Below, one piece after another: positions 12,013 to 23,958 of a stretch of 64,000 nucleotides of DNA. The notes beneath the pieces were generated by a model. That model searched no databases. It had not been told where the DNA came from and saw only the letters and a program-made list of their open reading frames with translations. The stretch's first letter is position 1; the number at the start of each line of letters is the position of its first letter. Source of the DNA: Blasia pusilla (Eukaryota > Marchantiophyta > Marchantiopsida > Blasiales); assembly GCA_050084515.1 (NCBI GenBank), contig CM114273.1:20212001-20276000 (forward strand). Reading direction: 5' to 3'. The position numbers and the translations under genes were made by a program.

Positions 12013-14316
12013 AGCGATCATGGGCGCGCGCGGCCACTTCCTAATTTCTCGGAGCGAATGAGATTTATATTTGACTGAATTTTAGTCTGGCCCGGTTGCA
12101 AAGCGTCTTTCGTCTCTTCAACACGGGACATGTATCATACTTCCGCTGGCCACTTCGAAGATTGAAATCCTGTAGATAAAGCTGCGTAACGTTTTTGGAA
12201 ATTCTGTTGGCCTTTCAATTGAACAGCGTTGTGATCCTAATGATCGCATTGTTTTTTTAATATATGCCGATTTGTTAAGTTCGGTTGGGAGTTGTTGTCC
12301 GAATTGGTTTTGGACTTGATCTTTGTCCAAATAACAGTATGATGATTACCCGTGGAAGGATTCTGTCCAGGATGGCTGAGACTCCGCCCTGTTCTCCGAT
12401 CAGTCTTCAAGCTCGTTTGGAACGGGATGTGACAGCTTTCGAGGGGATGTGGAATGATTGTTTCGGTTCATTATCTGTCCATGCATGCAATCAATTACAG
12501 CAGTCCTGTCTGATGGTTCTGGACTTGTTTGGATACCAGCCACCTGCCTAAAGATTTCACCTTAGGTAAGATTGCGTGTAATCATCGCCCATGTTAACTA
12601 AGGATGAAGGATGCATACTGCCTAACTGTCGATGGGTGCTCTAAAGATGGGTGTAATATAGAATCCTGGTTTCCGAAACAGAGCAGCTACGGTCCGAAAT
12701 TAAAACCCCCACTCCAATTTTCTTCCAAAGCTGTCATCGTTTCTCAATCAGAAGGAACGGACACTGACCTTCGAAATCCACCAGTATGAACCGCCTCCTG
12801 GCAGCCACAATCCATGTGAAAGACGGAGAGCCCTAGCGCATTGATCATTCAGCTTCGACGCCATTTCAAACGTAATAAGAACGAAACCTCAGACCAGAGA
12901 ACTTCGCAAGTACGATTTCAACCTTTGAAAACAAATTAGAACCGTGAACCCAAACGTCTCCTCGTTCTACTACTTGTGATCCAATTCTTTCACCGCCCGT
13001 CCGAGTCCCGGCTCATTCTGTAAATTGCCACCCGTAGGTGCCGGTGTTGGCTGTAAGCATGACGTCTCTTGCATCACAGGAATGCGAGGACCGTCATCCA
13101 TCGCCATTGCAACAACATCTGGGTCTAAGCTCCTTGAGTGAGTTCACTCCCGCAGGGAAAGCGGATATCCGGGTCGAACGCTCGAGCACACTCCAGTCGG
13201 AGTCAGTAGTGCAACGGCTACATAATATATGAACGATCTCAATTCCAGTTAACTTGGTAGGTTAAAAAGAGGGTGCAGATCGCGGTATGGTCATCCAGTT
13301 ATCCAGTTCCAATGCCGAAAATGCCAGGGAATTGGGCAAATTTAGGAGCCTTACCCATATGCTCATTGCTCGCATACATATACGGGACACGCGATCTCAC
13401 TGTCACTCTTGTAGCGACAAATCGCCCTTATAGACTACAGAATCGGAACTCCGAATGGGATGATCCTTTTGGCAGTGGCATGTCCGTCAGCCTGCCACTT
13501 GCCGCGGGAAAAGGGAGGGGCGAAGGGAGAAGGGCAGCCTCAGAAAAAAATATGCTCTTGAGTTTTGGAGTTTTCGATCGATCGCTTTTGCTGCGACGTG
13601 CACCTCTAGCTGGCCCTGCAGTCTGCCGGACTGACAGCTTCCTTGGCTACGACTTGAGCAGCTTTTACTATCCACATAACTTGGGTCTTTGAGCTCCCCG
13701 AATGTGCAGGTTCACAAAACCTCGGCCATCCCTGGTCCATCAGTTCGCCACAAAAAGAACAGGCGGAAAACCATGAGCCAATGATGAATTCGAGAGAAGT
13801 GGACCAGCAAGAGATTGAAAGGTAAGTAGCTACTTTCTTCTACTTCGTCCGAGATTTGTTCCACGTTATAACGAATTCTATCCATTTATAATGACAAAGC
13901 TAGAAGCCTTTTCATCCTGAAATGAGATTTTGCGTCTACAGAAAATCGGAAGCTCATGCCCAAACCTCCTTTAGTCAACGAGGGAAGAACCGCTAGTTTA
14001 AACTAGCCTGACGGATGAAGTGCCTTGTGTTGTGGAGCAGATGTAACTGGTCTAGAAATCTCATCTTCCAACGGAAGAGGGCTGCGATTCCACTGGTAAC
14101 CTCGTCGGAGGGATTTCATTCCGTGTGCCACTTCAGCGTGAATTTCTTGCAAAGCGCTGGACAAGCGAAACTAGGGAAGTCCTAGAATTACGGGATTGGA
14201 AAGCTCAACGTGATTGGATTCAGGATTGCATAAAAATCCATGGGATAAATACTACCCATTAAAGTGACCGATTCCGAAATTAGAGTAGTTGTTTTAAGGT
14301 GATATATATTTTGTCA
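12013..14316 (+). other. 3' flank of LHCII copy 1, partly duplicated
   Basis: The first ~190 bases are nearly identical to the 3' UTR of copy 2. Beyond about 12,205 the similarity drops to patches with indels: 12,225 with 19,560, the CAGCCACCTGCCTAAAG segment at 12,537 with 19,706, and 12,950-13,300 with 19,955-20,360. This marks an old tandem segmental duplication. Frames such as 13,273-13,692 have no counterpart in the other copy and no motifs, so no further gene is called. Confidence 0.6.
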
Positions 14317-15225
14317 CGAAACACAAATAGATTTTCATATAATAGGAGAAGTGGTGTTTTTGGGTGTTTTTTTATTTAAAAGAAGGTCACTTCTAGAATA
14401 TGGGTGTTTACTTACCTAAGATATGACTTTCACCTAAAGGTCTACTAATATTATAATTCTACCCTTCTATTATTAAAAGAAACACATAATAGAATTTAGA
14501 GACTAAGCCTTCACAAAAGAGAAAAGATTGCCTCGGGATCTTATCTCATGGTATTGTAAAATTAAAAAATATGAAAAATCTATAGTATTATTAGGAATAG
14601 GCCTCTCATCAACAAATACCTATGAGTTTCACATTTGTCATCATAGAGATCCACCTCTATTTCTCCTACCTAAATCTTGAGCTTTGCAAGCAAAGATTGA
14701 CTTAGATTGAGTCCCAAAGACTCAACCAGTTGCTCATTATGAAGGTAGATGAGAAACCATCAAGCGCTAATCGGTCGGATCTCTCCAAGTGTCTAACGTC
14801 TCCCTTGAATCTCGACGCTCCACAAGTCACTTGCTTATATTGCACCGACGTTGGTTAATCCCTCAAGGTACATCCCTTAGCTCGAACCTAAAGCGTAATC
14901 AAATACCGTTGTGAATACTCGAGTCTATAGCACCCATGCTAGAAGAGACCTAGGTAGCAAGTAATGATTGTGGGTCTAAGAAGGAAAGACGTTGCTGTAA
15001 CCCACCAAAGTCCGAACCTAGACTATCTAGTCACGAGACTAGGAAGGGTGGTAGAACCGACCGTGGCACTAACACGAGGTAAGACATGCAAGTGTCTTGC
15101 CATTAGCCTTAGGCAAGAAAGAAGCATGGGCTACGAGATACTTGCAAGGAGAAAAGCAAGGCAAGAAAGGTTTGAGACCTTAGAACCAAGCGCCCCTAGT
15201 CAAGGGCAGGAAGCAACGAACGTGA
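14317..15225 (+). repeat. Repeat A, copy 1
   Basis: The block from about 14,502 is almost identical to 16,776-17,505, and the whole block resembles 20,376-20,955 at lower identity. Landmarks are CACGAAACACAAATAG at the left, GACTAAGCCTTCACAAAA near 14,500, and GCAGGAAGCAACGAACGTGAG at the right. A frame starting at 14,964 is shared with copy A2 only because the DNA is duplicated, and it has no recognisable domain. Confidence 0.75.
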
Positions 15226-15261
15226 GTAGTCAAGATATTGCTAGAACGTGTGTCCATTTGT

Positions 15262-16070
15262 TGCTCGATCGCCATTTGCCTCAATCCCCCAAAAATCTGC
15301 TTCTGCAGCCTTCGAAGCTCTGCTCTATGACCTCTCGCTACTGCTAGAACGTGTGTGGATTTGCGCTTGATCGCCATTTGCCTCAATCCTCGAAAATCTG
15401 CTTCGCAACCTTCAAGCTCCGCTCGCTCTATGACGCCTCGCCATCGCTAGAACCAGTGGTCGATTTTTCGCCGATCGCATTGTTCTTTGGAAGCTTAGGC
15501 CGATTGCTACTTGGTGGCATTTTTGCTTTGCACGGTGATTCATTCGCTTTTCAGAGCGCTGCGTTGCTGCTCGGAATCTTGGATGCCTTTTTTCTTGGCT
15601 AGGTGACTTTGTCGACTTTCTGTTGGGTCCCGTATCTCTTGTTTGTGCACGGTTTTTGGGCCTTTTGACGTCTCAATGTGGCTCTTCGAGCCTTGAGACC
15701 GTCATTTGCCTCAATCTCCTCATGCAAAAATCTGCTTATCCAGCCTCCGAGGCTCTGCTTTGTGATTCTGTCTTGCTACAGTTGGAAGTGGTGCCGCTTT
15801 GCTAGGTGACTCCCTCTCGCTTTTGCTAAAACCCGTGCCAATTTTTGTTGTCATGTTGTTCCGTTATTCGATTAGCAACTTGGTCGCATTGTTTTCTGAG
15901 CTTAGGCCAATTTGCTACTTGGTGGCATTTCTTCTTGGTTGGGTGATTCGCTTTTTGTAGGCCGCGCGTTCTTTGCTTTATGCGTTCGCTGGCTAGGTGC
16001 CTGTATTGCCTTTTTTCTGGGTCGCGTATCTTGCGCTTGTGCAGGGTTTTTGGCGTCTCAATGTGGCTAT
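15262..16070 (+). repeat. Degenerate tandem repeats, two unit types
   Basis: One unit of about 95 bases (GCCATTTGCCTCAATC ... AATCTGCTT ... AGCTCTGCTC) occurs near 15,262, 15,360 and 15,697. A larger unit (TTAGGCC.ATTGCTACTTGG ... GTGCACGG ... GACGTCTCAATGTGGCT) occurs at about 15,460-15,690 and 15,836-16,070. The repeats lie just upstream of a hAT-type transposase fragment. They are comparable in style, though not clearly homologous, to the tract upstream of the hAT gene at 57.7 kb. Confidence 0.6.
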
Positions 16071-16299
16071 GTTGCAAATTTGTGACAGTGGCCATTTCGT
16101 GACTCTCGCGAAGGCCCTGCTGCTTTGCATTTTATCTCTGCAATTTTCCAACTGTATTGGCCGATTCTTCTCTAATTTGACCCATGAGCTGGGTTTGTTG
16201 TGCGGCCTTCCGATCGGGTTTGTGTGCAACTTGGTCTCGGGCGCTCGTAGCTCTCTGACTCACCATTCTCGCATAGTGTCTTTTCTTGTTCCTTAGCAA

Positions 16300-16400
16300 G
16301 TTCTCCTAATTTGGGCCACGGTTTCTGTCGATTAGGGCCAAGGTTTCTCCGTTCTCCTGATTAGGACCAGGGTTTGTGTCGATTAGGGCCGTGGATTAAC
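16300..16400 (+). repeat. GATTAGGGCC-like short repeats
   Basis: Four to five copies of a GATTAGGGCC(A)AGGTTT-like unit occur in about 100 bases immediately before the hAT fragment. They are probably part of the transposon's leader. Confidence 0.5.
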
Positions 16401-16445
16401 CCTTCTCCGTGCCTTGAAGTTGTAGTCTACACCCACTTATTCACA

Positions 16446-16720
16446 TGGTGAAAAGACAGAAGACCATGACTTCCTTCCTAGATAAGCAACGAATATCCGA
16501 TGGGCCGACATTATCGCATTGTCTCGCTCATCGATGACAGAGAAGAGCGACCTCCATCGAAGCGGTGCATGGTTTGGCTAAAAAAGTTAGAGTAGCTTGG
16601 AAGGATGTATGGTACTTAATGTATTATTAGATTGAGTTTGATTCAGTCAATGGTAGAATATTTTGTAAACTTTGTAAGAAGGCTTAAGGGGTAGGAAGGA
16701 AGAGTGTCCCCCATACTGGT
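16446..16720 (+). pseudogene. hAT-type transposase N-terminal fragment (BED-finger region)
   Basis: The frame beginning MVKRQKTM and continuing VRVAWKDVWYLMYY aligns with the N-terminus of the hAT gene at 57,667 (MAKRQRTM and NRVAWKDVWYTMYD). Unlike that gene, this fragment keeps a Cys-X2-Cys pair (FCKLCKK), as expected for a BED-type zinc finger. It has in-frame stops and ends near 16,720, shortly before repeat A copy 2. It is a truncated relative and cannot encode an enzyme. Confidence 0.7.
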
Positions 16721-16775
16721 ACTTTTGGGATTCTCCATGGGAATACCATCTTCCACAATATCCCCTTGGTCCCTT

Positions 16776-17505
16776 GACTAAGCCTTCACAAAATAGAAAA
16801 GATCGCCTCGGGATCTTATCTCATGGTATTGTAAAATTAAAAAATATGAAAAATCTATAGTATTATTAGGAATAGGCCTCTCATCAACAAATACCTATGA
16901 GTTTCACATTTGTCATCATAGAGACTCACCTCTATTTCTCCTACCTAAATCTTGAGCTTTGCAAGCAAAGATTGACTTAGATTGAGTCCCAAAGACTCAA
17001 CCAGTTGCTCATTATGAAGGTAGATGAGAAACCATCAAGCGCTAATCGGGTCGGATCTCTCCAAGTGTCTAACGTCTCCCTTGGAATCCTCGACGCTCCA
17101 CAAGTCACTTGCTTATATTGCACTAACGTTGGTTAATCCCTCAAGGTTCATCCCTTAGCTCGAACCTAAAGCGTAATCAAATACCGTCGCGAATAGCTGA
17201 GTCTATAACGCCCATGCTAGAAGAGACCTAGGTAGCAAGTAATGATTGTGGGTCTAAGAAGGAAAGACGTTGCTGTAACCCACCAAAGTCCGAACCTAGA
17301 CTATCTAGTCACGAGACTAGGAAGGGTGGTAGAACCGACCGTGGCACTAACACGAGGTAAGACATGCAAGTGTCTTGCCATTAGCCTTAGGCAAGAAAGA
17401 AGCATGGGCTACGTAGATACTTGCAAGGAGAAAAGCAAGGCAAGAAAGGTTTGAGACCTTAGAACCAAGCGCCTAGTCAAGGGCAGGAAGCAACGAACGT
17501 GAGAC
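16776..17505 (+). repeat. Repeat A, copy 2
   Basis: Nearly identical to 14,502-15,225 and in the same orientation; the differences are mostly single-base indels. The left boundary is sharp at GACTAAGCC, where sequence shared by copies 1 and 3 upstream is replaced by unrelated DNA. The 1.5 kb between copies 1 and 2 holds the tandem repeats and hAT fragment, so this looks like a local duplication around an insertion. Confidence 0.75.
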
Positions 17506-17561
17506 TAAACTCCTGCCTAGTCAAGGGCAGGAAGCAACGAACGTGAGACTAAACTCCTGCC
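17472..17561 (+). repeat. Two-copy 44-base tandem repeat
   Basis: The unit CCTAGTCAAGGGCAGG... ACTAAACTCCTG occurs twice head to tail with no mismatch I can see. It overlaps the right edge of repeat A copy 2. Confidence 0.85.
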
Positions 17562-17639
17562 AAAGATGATTTTTTAATACATTAGAAGATTGTATGTTTA
17601 ATTGCAAATTTAGTTAAGGGAAAGGAATTTGATATCAGA

Positions 17640-17870
17640 CTTCAGGTTTTAGTTTTCCGGGGGTGTGGAGGATGGAAGGAGTAAGTGGAATTATTTTGGA
17701 GACAGTTAGGCGTAACCGGTTTTTGGCCGGCTTCACAAAGTTATGCCGAAAATTGGCCGGAAGGGAATTCGAATTTTTACTGATAAGAAAAATAATTTCC
17801 GGAAAATGGTCGGAAAGTAAAAATCTTTCCATTTACGACCGACAATATTAATTTCCGATAAAATATGAGT
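17640..17870. repeat. Cluster of CCGG/CCGGAA-type motifs
   Basis: AACCGG, GGCCGG, TTTCCGG and CCGGAAA motifs recur in both orientations and can pair into hairpins. Similar clusters occur at 56,150-56,400 and 60,190-60,250 near the large hAT gene. They may be binding sites in a transposon subterminal region. Confidence 0.4.
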
Positions 17871-18104
17871 GACACGAATAATGGTCCCATATATCTAAAA
17901 AATTCCCCCAACCATGGTTCACACTACGAAGGCATTAATGTGTAGAGATCGGGAAAGATAAGGGCCGGAAAGGGACAGAACAAGGAGCTCTGGGAGGCGT
18001 TCGATAGACAGATCGACGATGGAGAAGCTCGGGAGCTTGCTGGTGACGAAATAGATCCGGTGAAAGAACAAAGAGCCGAAATCCCACCATCCAAGCCTCC
18101 TGGG

Positions 18105-18110
18105 CACGTG
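18105..18110 (+). promoter_or_regulatory. G-box CACGTG upstream of LHCII copy 2
   Basis: A perfect CACGTG lies 265 bases before the start codon, with an inverted CCAAT box (ATTGG) at 18,135-18,139. G-boxes and GATA/CCAAT elements are common in light-regulated LHC promoters. Their function here is inferred. No such G-box was seen at the same place in copy 1. Confidence 0.45.
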
Positions 18111-18233
18111 AAGGACAGGAGCTATGACACAGCCATTGGCTCTTCTGATCCTCCATCGCGTCTCGTTTGTCATTTTGTGACCCACTCGCTGCGGTTCGAT
18201 CTGGCCCCACGCACGGAGAGAGAACGCCGGGTG

Positions 18234-18241
18234 CTATATAG
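18234..18241 (+). promoter_or_regulatory. Candidate TATA box of LHCII copy 2
   Basis: CTATATAG lies about 135 bases upstream of the start codon and downstream of the G-box, as expected for the core promoter. Confidence 0.5.
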
Positions 18242-18374
18242 CACTTCTCCAAGAACATCATCGGAACACACTCGATCTAGGACTATAAGAGTTCAATCCA
18301 TATTCGCAGTAGTAGCTTCTTTTCTTCCAGCTTCTTTCCAGTTTGAGGACTCGGTCAGTGGGTTATTCAATAGA

Positions 18375-19371
18375 ATGGCAGCAGCCACTGCATGCGCCTC
18401 GAGCACCTTCGCCGGACAGGCGTTGGGGGCCTCCAGCAATGAGCTCGTCTCGAAGGTCAATGTTGGAGAGGCTCGCGTGGTGATGGCCAAGGGGAAGGGT
18501 ACCCCGAGCAGCATCTGGTGAGTGAGGACGCAGCTGTTTCTGAACATCAGATTGTAAATGTTCCACTGCATTCCCTGTCGTCGGGTTCCGCTATTAGTGT
18601 TTGTCGGTCGCGTAATTTTGGAACTCTTGCATTTTATCGCTATCCACTTCCTGAATGCTCTGTGAAACCAGGTACGGTGAGGACCGCCCCAAGTACTTGG
18701 GCCCATTCTCGGGTGCCACCCCTTCCTACTTGACCGGTGAATTCCCCGGTGACTACGGTTGGGATACCGCTGGACTCTCAGCTGACCCCGAGACCTTCTC
18801 CAAGAACCGCGAATTGGAGGTGATTCACGCCCGATGGGCCATGCTCGGAGCTCTGGGATGCGTCACACCCGAGCTGCTGTCCAAGAACGGAGTCAAGTTC
18901 GGCGAGGCCGTGTGGTTCAAGGCCGGATCACAGATCTTCGCCGAGGGAGGCCTGGACTACCTGGGCAACTCGAGCCTCGTCCACGCGCAGAGCATCCTCG
19001 CCATCTGGGCTTGCCAAGTGGTGCTCATGGGAGCCATCGAGGGGTACAGAGTAGCAGGAGGACCATTGGGAGACGTGACGGACCCGATCTATCCCGGAGG
19101 ATCGTTCGACCCCTTGAACTTGGCCGAGGACCCCGACACCTTCGCCGAGCTGAAGGTCAAGGAGCTCAAGAACGGAAGGCTGGCCATGTTTTCCATGTTC
19201 GGGTTCTTCGTCCAGGCCATCGTTACCGGAAAGGGACCCATCGAGAACCTGTCGGACCACTTGGCTGACCCGTTGCAAACAATGCATGGGCGTATGCCAC
19301 CAACTTCACACCCGGATCATAGAGCGATCATGGGCGCGCGCGGCCACTTCCTAATTTCTCGGAGCGAATGA
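18375..19371 (+). CDS. LHCB: LHCII chlorophyll a/b-binding protein, copy 2 (altered C-terminus as assembled)
   Basis: This encodes a major antenna protein of photosystem II. Exon 1 is 18,375-18,517 (47 codons plus two bases). Its Ala/Ser-rich start is a chloroplast transit peptide unlike copy 1 in many residues. Exon 2 starts at 18,672 and completes the Trp codon of WYGEDRP, the LHCII trimerisation motif. Three membrane helices follow, with the [14 protein letters not shown] and [16 protein letters not shown] chlorophyll-binding helices intact. Exon 2 and the 3' UTR are almost identical to copy 1, although the exon 1 regions differ. One C is missing at 19,269-19,271 compared with copy 1, so the last 16 residues are replaced by a 33-residue tail ending at 19,371. 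The normal stop would be at 19,320-19,322. That indel may be an assembly error; otherwise the gene is intact. Confidence 0.88.
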
Positions 19372-20375
19372 GATTTATATTTGACTGAATTTTAGTCTGC
19401 GCCCGGTTGCAAAGCGTCTTTCGTCTCTTCAACACGGGACATGTATCATACTTCCGCTGGCCACTTCGAAGATTGAAATCCTGTAGATAAAGCTGCGTAA
19501 CGTTTTTGGAAATTCTATTTCTCTGGGTAACCATCGTGGAAGACACACCTCTCAATCCAACAGCGTTGTGATCCTAATTATTTTTCGCATAGTTGTATTA
19601 TTATATGCCGATTTTCTTTAGTCAATTGGGAGTTGTTGTCCGAGTGGGATTTGAATTAATAACATGCCATCTATTACAGCAGTCCTGGCTGATAGTTTGG
19701 ATACCAGCCACCTGCCTAAAGATTTGAGCTTTGGTAAGATTGCGTGTTAAGATCAACTCATCTTAACAAATAATGCATACTCTTTATTGTTGATGAAAGC
19801 TATATATTCTGGAGGGCTTGTAACCCCTCCATTCTTTTTCTCTTGGTTTCGGAAACAGAGCAGCGACGGTTCGAAAATAAGACTCCACTCCATTTCTGAG
19901 GCTGCCCTTCTCCCGTGCGTTATCTATCAGACGTTTGGAGATTAACTGTTATCTCCAAACGTCTCCTCGTTCTACTTGTGATCCAATTCAAGCATCCATT
20001 CTGTCACCGCCCGTCGGAGTCCCGGTTGATTCAGAAAATTGCAACCCGTAGCTGCCAGTGTTGTTGTCTGTAAGCAGAGTAGGATGTCTTGTCCGACACG
20101 CCAGCATGAAGGTCACGTCTCTTAAATCACAGGAATGCGAGGACCGTAATCCACCGCCATTGTAACACCATCTGGGTCTAAGCTCTAAGCTCCTTGAGTG
20201 AGTTCACTCCCGCAGGAAAAAGCGGATATACGGGTCGAACGATCGAGCACACTCCAGTCAGAGTTAGTGGTGCAACAGCGACGTTATATATGAGCGAGTG
20301 CTTGGTAGGTTGAAAAGAGGCTGCGGATCGCGGTATTGTCATCCAGTTATCCAGTTCCAACGACGAAAGACGGCT
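19372..20375 (+). other. 3' flank of LHCII copy 2, partly duplicated
   Basis: The near identity with the copy 1 flank ends near 19,515. After that only patchy similarity to 12,225-13,320 remains, and copy 2 is shorter by several deletions. No gene or RNA is seen. Confidence 0.55.
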
Positions 20376-20955
20376 GCGATTCACGAAACACAAATAGATT
20401 TTCATAGATAGTAGGAGAAGAGATGTTTTTTTATTTAAAAGGTCACTTCTAGAATATGGGTGTTTACATACCTAGGATCGATTTTCATACAAAGGTGTAC
20501 TAATATTGTCTCTTCTATTGTTAAAAGAAACACATGATAGAATTTAGAGACTAAGCCTTCACAAAATGGTTAAAATTGCCCCGATCTTATCTAATGGTGT
20601 TGTAAAATGAAAAAATATGAAAAATCTACATTATTATTAGAAATAGGCCATCACCAACAAATACCTCTGAGTTTGACATTTGTCGTCATAGAGTCGGACG
20701 TCTATTTCTCCTACCTAGATCTTGAGCTCTACTAGCAAATAACTTAGGTTGAGTCCCAAAGACTCAACCCGTTCTGTTGGTAGTTTAGAAACCATCAAGC
20801 ACTAATCAGGTCTAATCTCCCCAAGTGCGCACTGCCGTCCCTAGGAATTCTCGACCAATCTACCCAAGTCACTTGCTTATACCACAGTGATGTCAGTTAA
20901 TCCCTCAACGTACATCCCTTAGCTCAAACCTACAGCATGGTTAAACACCGACAAT
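20376..20955 (+). repeat. Repeat A, copy 3 (diverged)
   Basis: This matches 14,317-14,900 with many substitutions and small deletions. It lies in the same position relative to LHCII copy 2 as copy 1 does to LHCII copy 1, so it belongs to the old segmental duplication. Similarity ends near 20,955, where DNA carrying GACTAGT motifs begins. Confidence 0.65.
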
Positions 20956-21035
20956 TATGACTAGAGAGAACGTGAAGCTTACTACTTTAGTTTTTGAACC
21001 GTACTAGTTATATTGATACGACTAGTGGAAATATA

Positions 21036-22751
21036 AATTTTGGATATTTTGGAATGTTTATTATGCCTTTTGAACGATGCAAGAATTATGCCTTTTGAAC
21101 GGATCTGAATTATTGAAATCCTCTTTTCCATTTATATGGTGAACACTTAAGCGTTCACCTTAGCACATAGTAGAATTTTGACAAAAGCGCACATAACTAA
21201 AACAACATCATATATCTAGAGACATGTCAACTCAACTATATGGAAGTAGCACATGAGCACTATATTGTTACATTGAGTAGTGTCATCTTGATGTAGTCAA
21301 GAAACTACGTGAATTTTCTTTGAGTTTAGAAAGAGATGTAATAAGAATGTCTTACTACAAATGAAACATACACAAGCAATTAACCAAGCACATAATGAAG
21401 ACATATTCTTGAAAACAGATTTTGAGGGATGGAATGTCACTATAGAGTAGCTTCCATACACCAAATTACAAAATGAATCACAATTACATGGGGTTATAAT
21501 CCAAATAGATTAAAAAACGAATATCAAATATAATAGGGTTTATGATCTCATCTTGAAAGAGCAAGAGAGATCACGTCATCCATGAAAATAAAGTTAGTGC
21601 ACCTTAGATAGTTGTGCCAAAAGAAAAGACTACTCTACTGAATCACCTTTCTCATATGCATCTCTGGCCAGAGCATGCTTGAGCCAAGAGCATCACCAAA
21701 TGTTTCTTGTGCAGGTTTGTCTATCAAATTCGGCATCCACAAAGCATGTTCTGGCTCGAACACCTCGTTTAGATCAACCCTCTCACCATGCCTAAGGGGA
21801 TATCTTTGGCATGGAACTTGTCTCTTCCACCAAAACCTGATATAACTCCTGACCCAAGCACCATCCTACTCAACTTTGGCTTGGTGAGTAATTCATCCTA
21901 CATGATCACCAATTCGTAGCTAAAAAAATACACAACATTTAGTTAGTATCAATTCAAATTCTTCCCACATGCATTTACACCATTAACCTGAAAATAAAAA
22001 ACTGCTATGATATATCTGTTTGAAATACCATCCCCATTTTGGAAGATGATGCGAAAAGTTCACAAGTCCTAGACGACCATTTGACTGTCCACAACAAGAA
22101 ATATCAATGTCGTCATATAAACCTTGAATAGAAGAGGCCATTATAGATGAGAGAAAATACTTTAGTTCTTTTCTTAGACGAGCCTGATCTGATTTCACTT
22201 TCCTGCTCATTCAAACCATCATATTATAGCCTAGACTTCTGTCTTTTGGCTGGTGATGATTTGGCTTGGCTGTCCATACTCAAGTTTTCTGCACATTATG
22301 CACGCCAAAGTTCATTGAACGTTGTAGGAAGAAATAACTATTGTTTTGTGGATAGGTTGAAAACTACGCCAAAGACAAATTCATTATGCCAAATACAACC
22401 ATGATTCTAACTCCATAATTCAATCTGATTAAGGATATGATACTAGCTCCATGACCCAATCAGATGAAGGTCATGATACTAGCCATGTCAAGCCAACGGG
22501 TAAGAAAAGAGTTATGCATTTACATTTACCGATGAACTCAATTCTGTGAAACCTAGTTGTTTAGGCAATGCGTCTCTCTCCATAGATTCTAGCCCCGCGC
22601 CCAAGGACTCCTTTGAGGTACGTTGTTGCACATGCACATGCTCCTTAAATACATAGATTATTAATTTCATGCATGTGAAAGGGTTCAATGCAAATATGGA
22701 AATGAAACATTAATGGGGGTATTCTACTATTATGTAATTTTAGCAAGAAAA
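21036..22751. other. CACTA-associated AT-rich non-coding interval
   Basis: No conserved frame is visible. Short minus frames such as 21,983-22,210 may be decayed 3' exons of the TnpA-like gene, but no motif supports them. Confidence 0.35.
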
Positions 22752-23343
22752 CTAGGGAATGCCAAGATGACTTACATCAAGTCCATCTAAACCTGCACGG
22801 CCGGAGAAATTTAAAGTTTGGACCTTGGCCCTTGCTTGAGCCATCTTTTCTGCCTTCATTTTGCCCTCCTCGGAGAGCCAATAATCTACCAATCGATTCC
22901 ATGACTCCTCTTCGGTATCAGGGTGACACGGGACTGAGCAATGAGCTTCATGTAATGTCCAATAGTTCTTGACATTGGATCGCTCAATTTTCAATAGTTG
23001 TGCTATTTTTTTTCTTCATGAAATCAAGTGAAAGAGATGATGCACCCACATATGTGTATGCCTCAAGGATGTGATTCTGAATAGTAGCCATACTGATAGA
23101 ATTCTGTTTACTGATCTCAATGCATGATAAGTCCAAGTAACTCATCACCCATACCTTCAATTCATTTAGCCAAGGCTCATAACCTGGAACTCTAGGCAAC
23201 GGAATACCATTTGGCATGAGCTCACATCTAGGTTTTAAGTTCTTCTCCTTCCTAATGGAGACATCACGAGTCCACAAATCACGCTTTGTGTGACTCTGGC
23301 GTTCTCCTACAAATATACCACCATCCCAATTCTCAGATGTCAA
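22752..23343 (-). pseudogene. CACTA TnpA-like protein, C-terminal part
   Basis: The frame from 23,343 runs to a poly-A tract on the minus strand (near 23,010) and continues in another frame to 22,752. A single-base change in the homopolymer run separates them. The second half has WNRLVDYWLSEEGKMKAEKM, like the W..LV.YW.SEE..K.... segment of plant Ptta/En/Spm (transposase_24-type) proteins, which bind subterminal repeats. The N-terminal proline-rich part lies on the other side of the Gypsy insertion. Confidence 0.6.
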
Positions 23344-23958
23344 AAAGGTAGGACAACGATTATAAACTCACCAAATCATATCATCTATAAAAAAAAATCA
23401 GATGACCTAGAAATATGTTAACTATAAAATCAATTTCGCTAGGCATAAATTCCGTATCATATCATATCATTTTTAATAACTTCCAAAATAGAGACTCAAG
23501 AATTGAGTAGCCACATGAACATAGGTCTGGAAAGTACCACATTTTCATCACTCTATAATTGAGGTCGTCGCATGCAAAAATACAAAAACCTATTCAATAT
23601 AAATTTGCAAGCTCGGAACCAAGTGAGAAGTTACATGTAGATGCACCTGCTTGCGGGGTCAAATTTTTTGATGGGCTTGGTGTTGCGCAAGATTGAGACC
23701 TACTACGGCATAATTGGTCGTACGTATTCCCGCTAGCCAATGGAGGTGCCAACGGTGTTGGGGGCGGCGGTTAGAATGCCCATGTGCCTTGTGTCCACAA
23801 AAGAAATACAATTAGCTAGTTAGACTTCTAAGTAATTGAATTCCCCTGTGCAAAACGAAGAAAGGGCAGAAAAGTAAGCCTATTTATCCACGGGGATGGG
23901 ATGGCCATGGATGATTGAGCTCCATTGGTCCATGGTGGTTGAAATTGACTCCCATAAC

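Noticed and set aside
14964-15347. 127-codon frame in repeat A
   Set aside because: The start is shared with copy 2 by duplication, but the frame breaks in copy 2 and has no recognisable domain.
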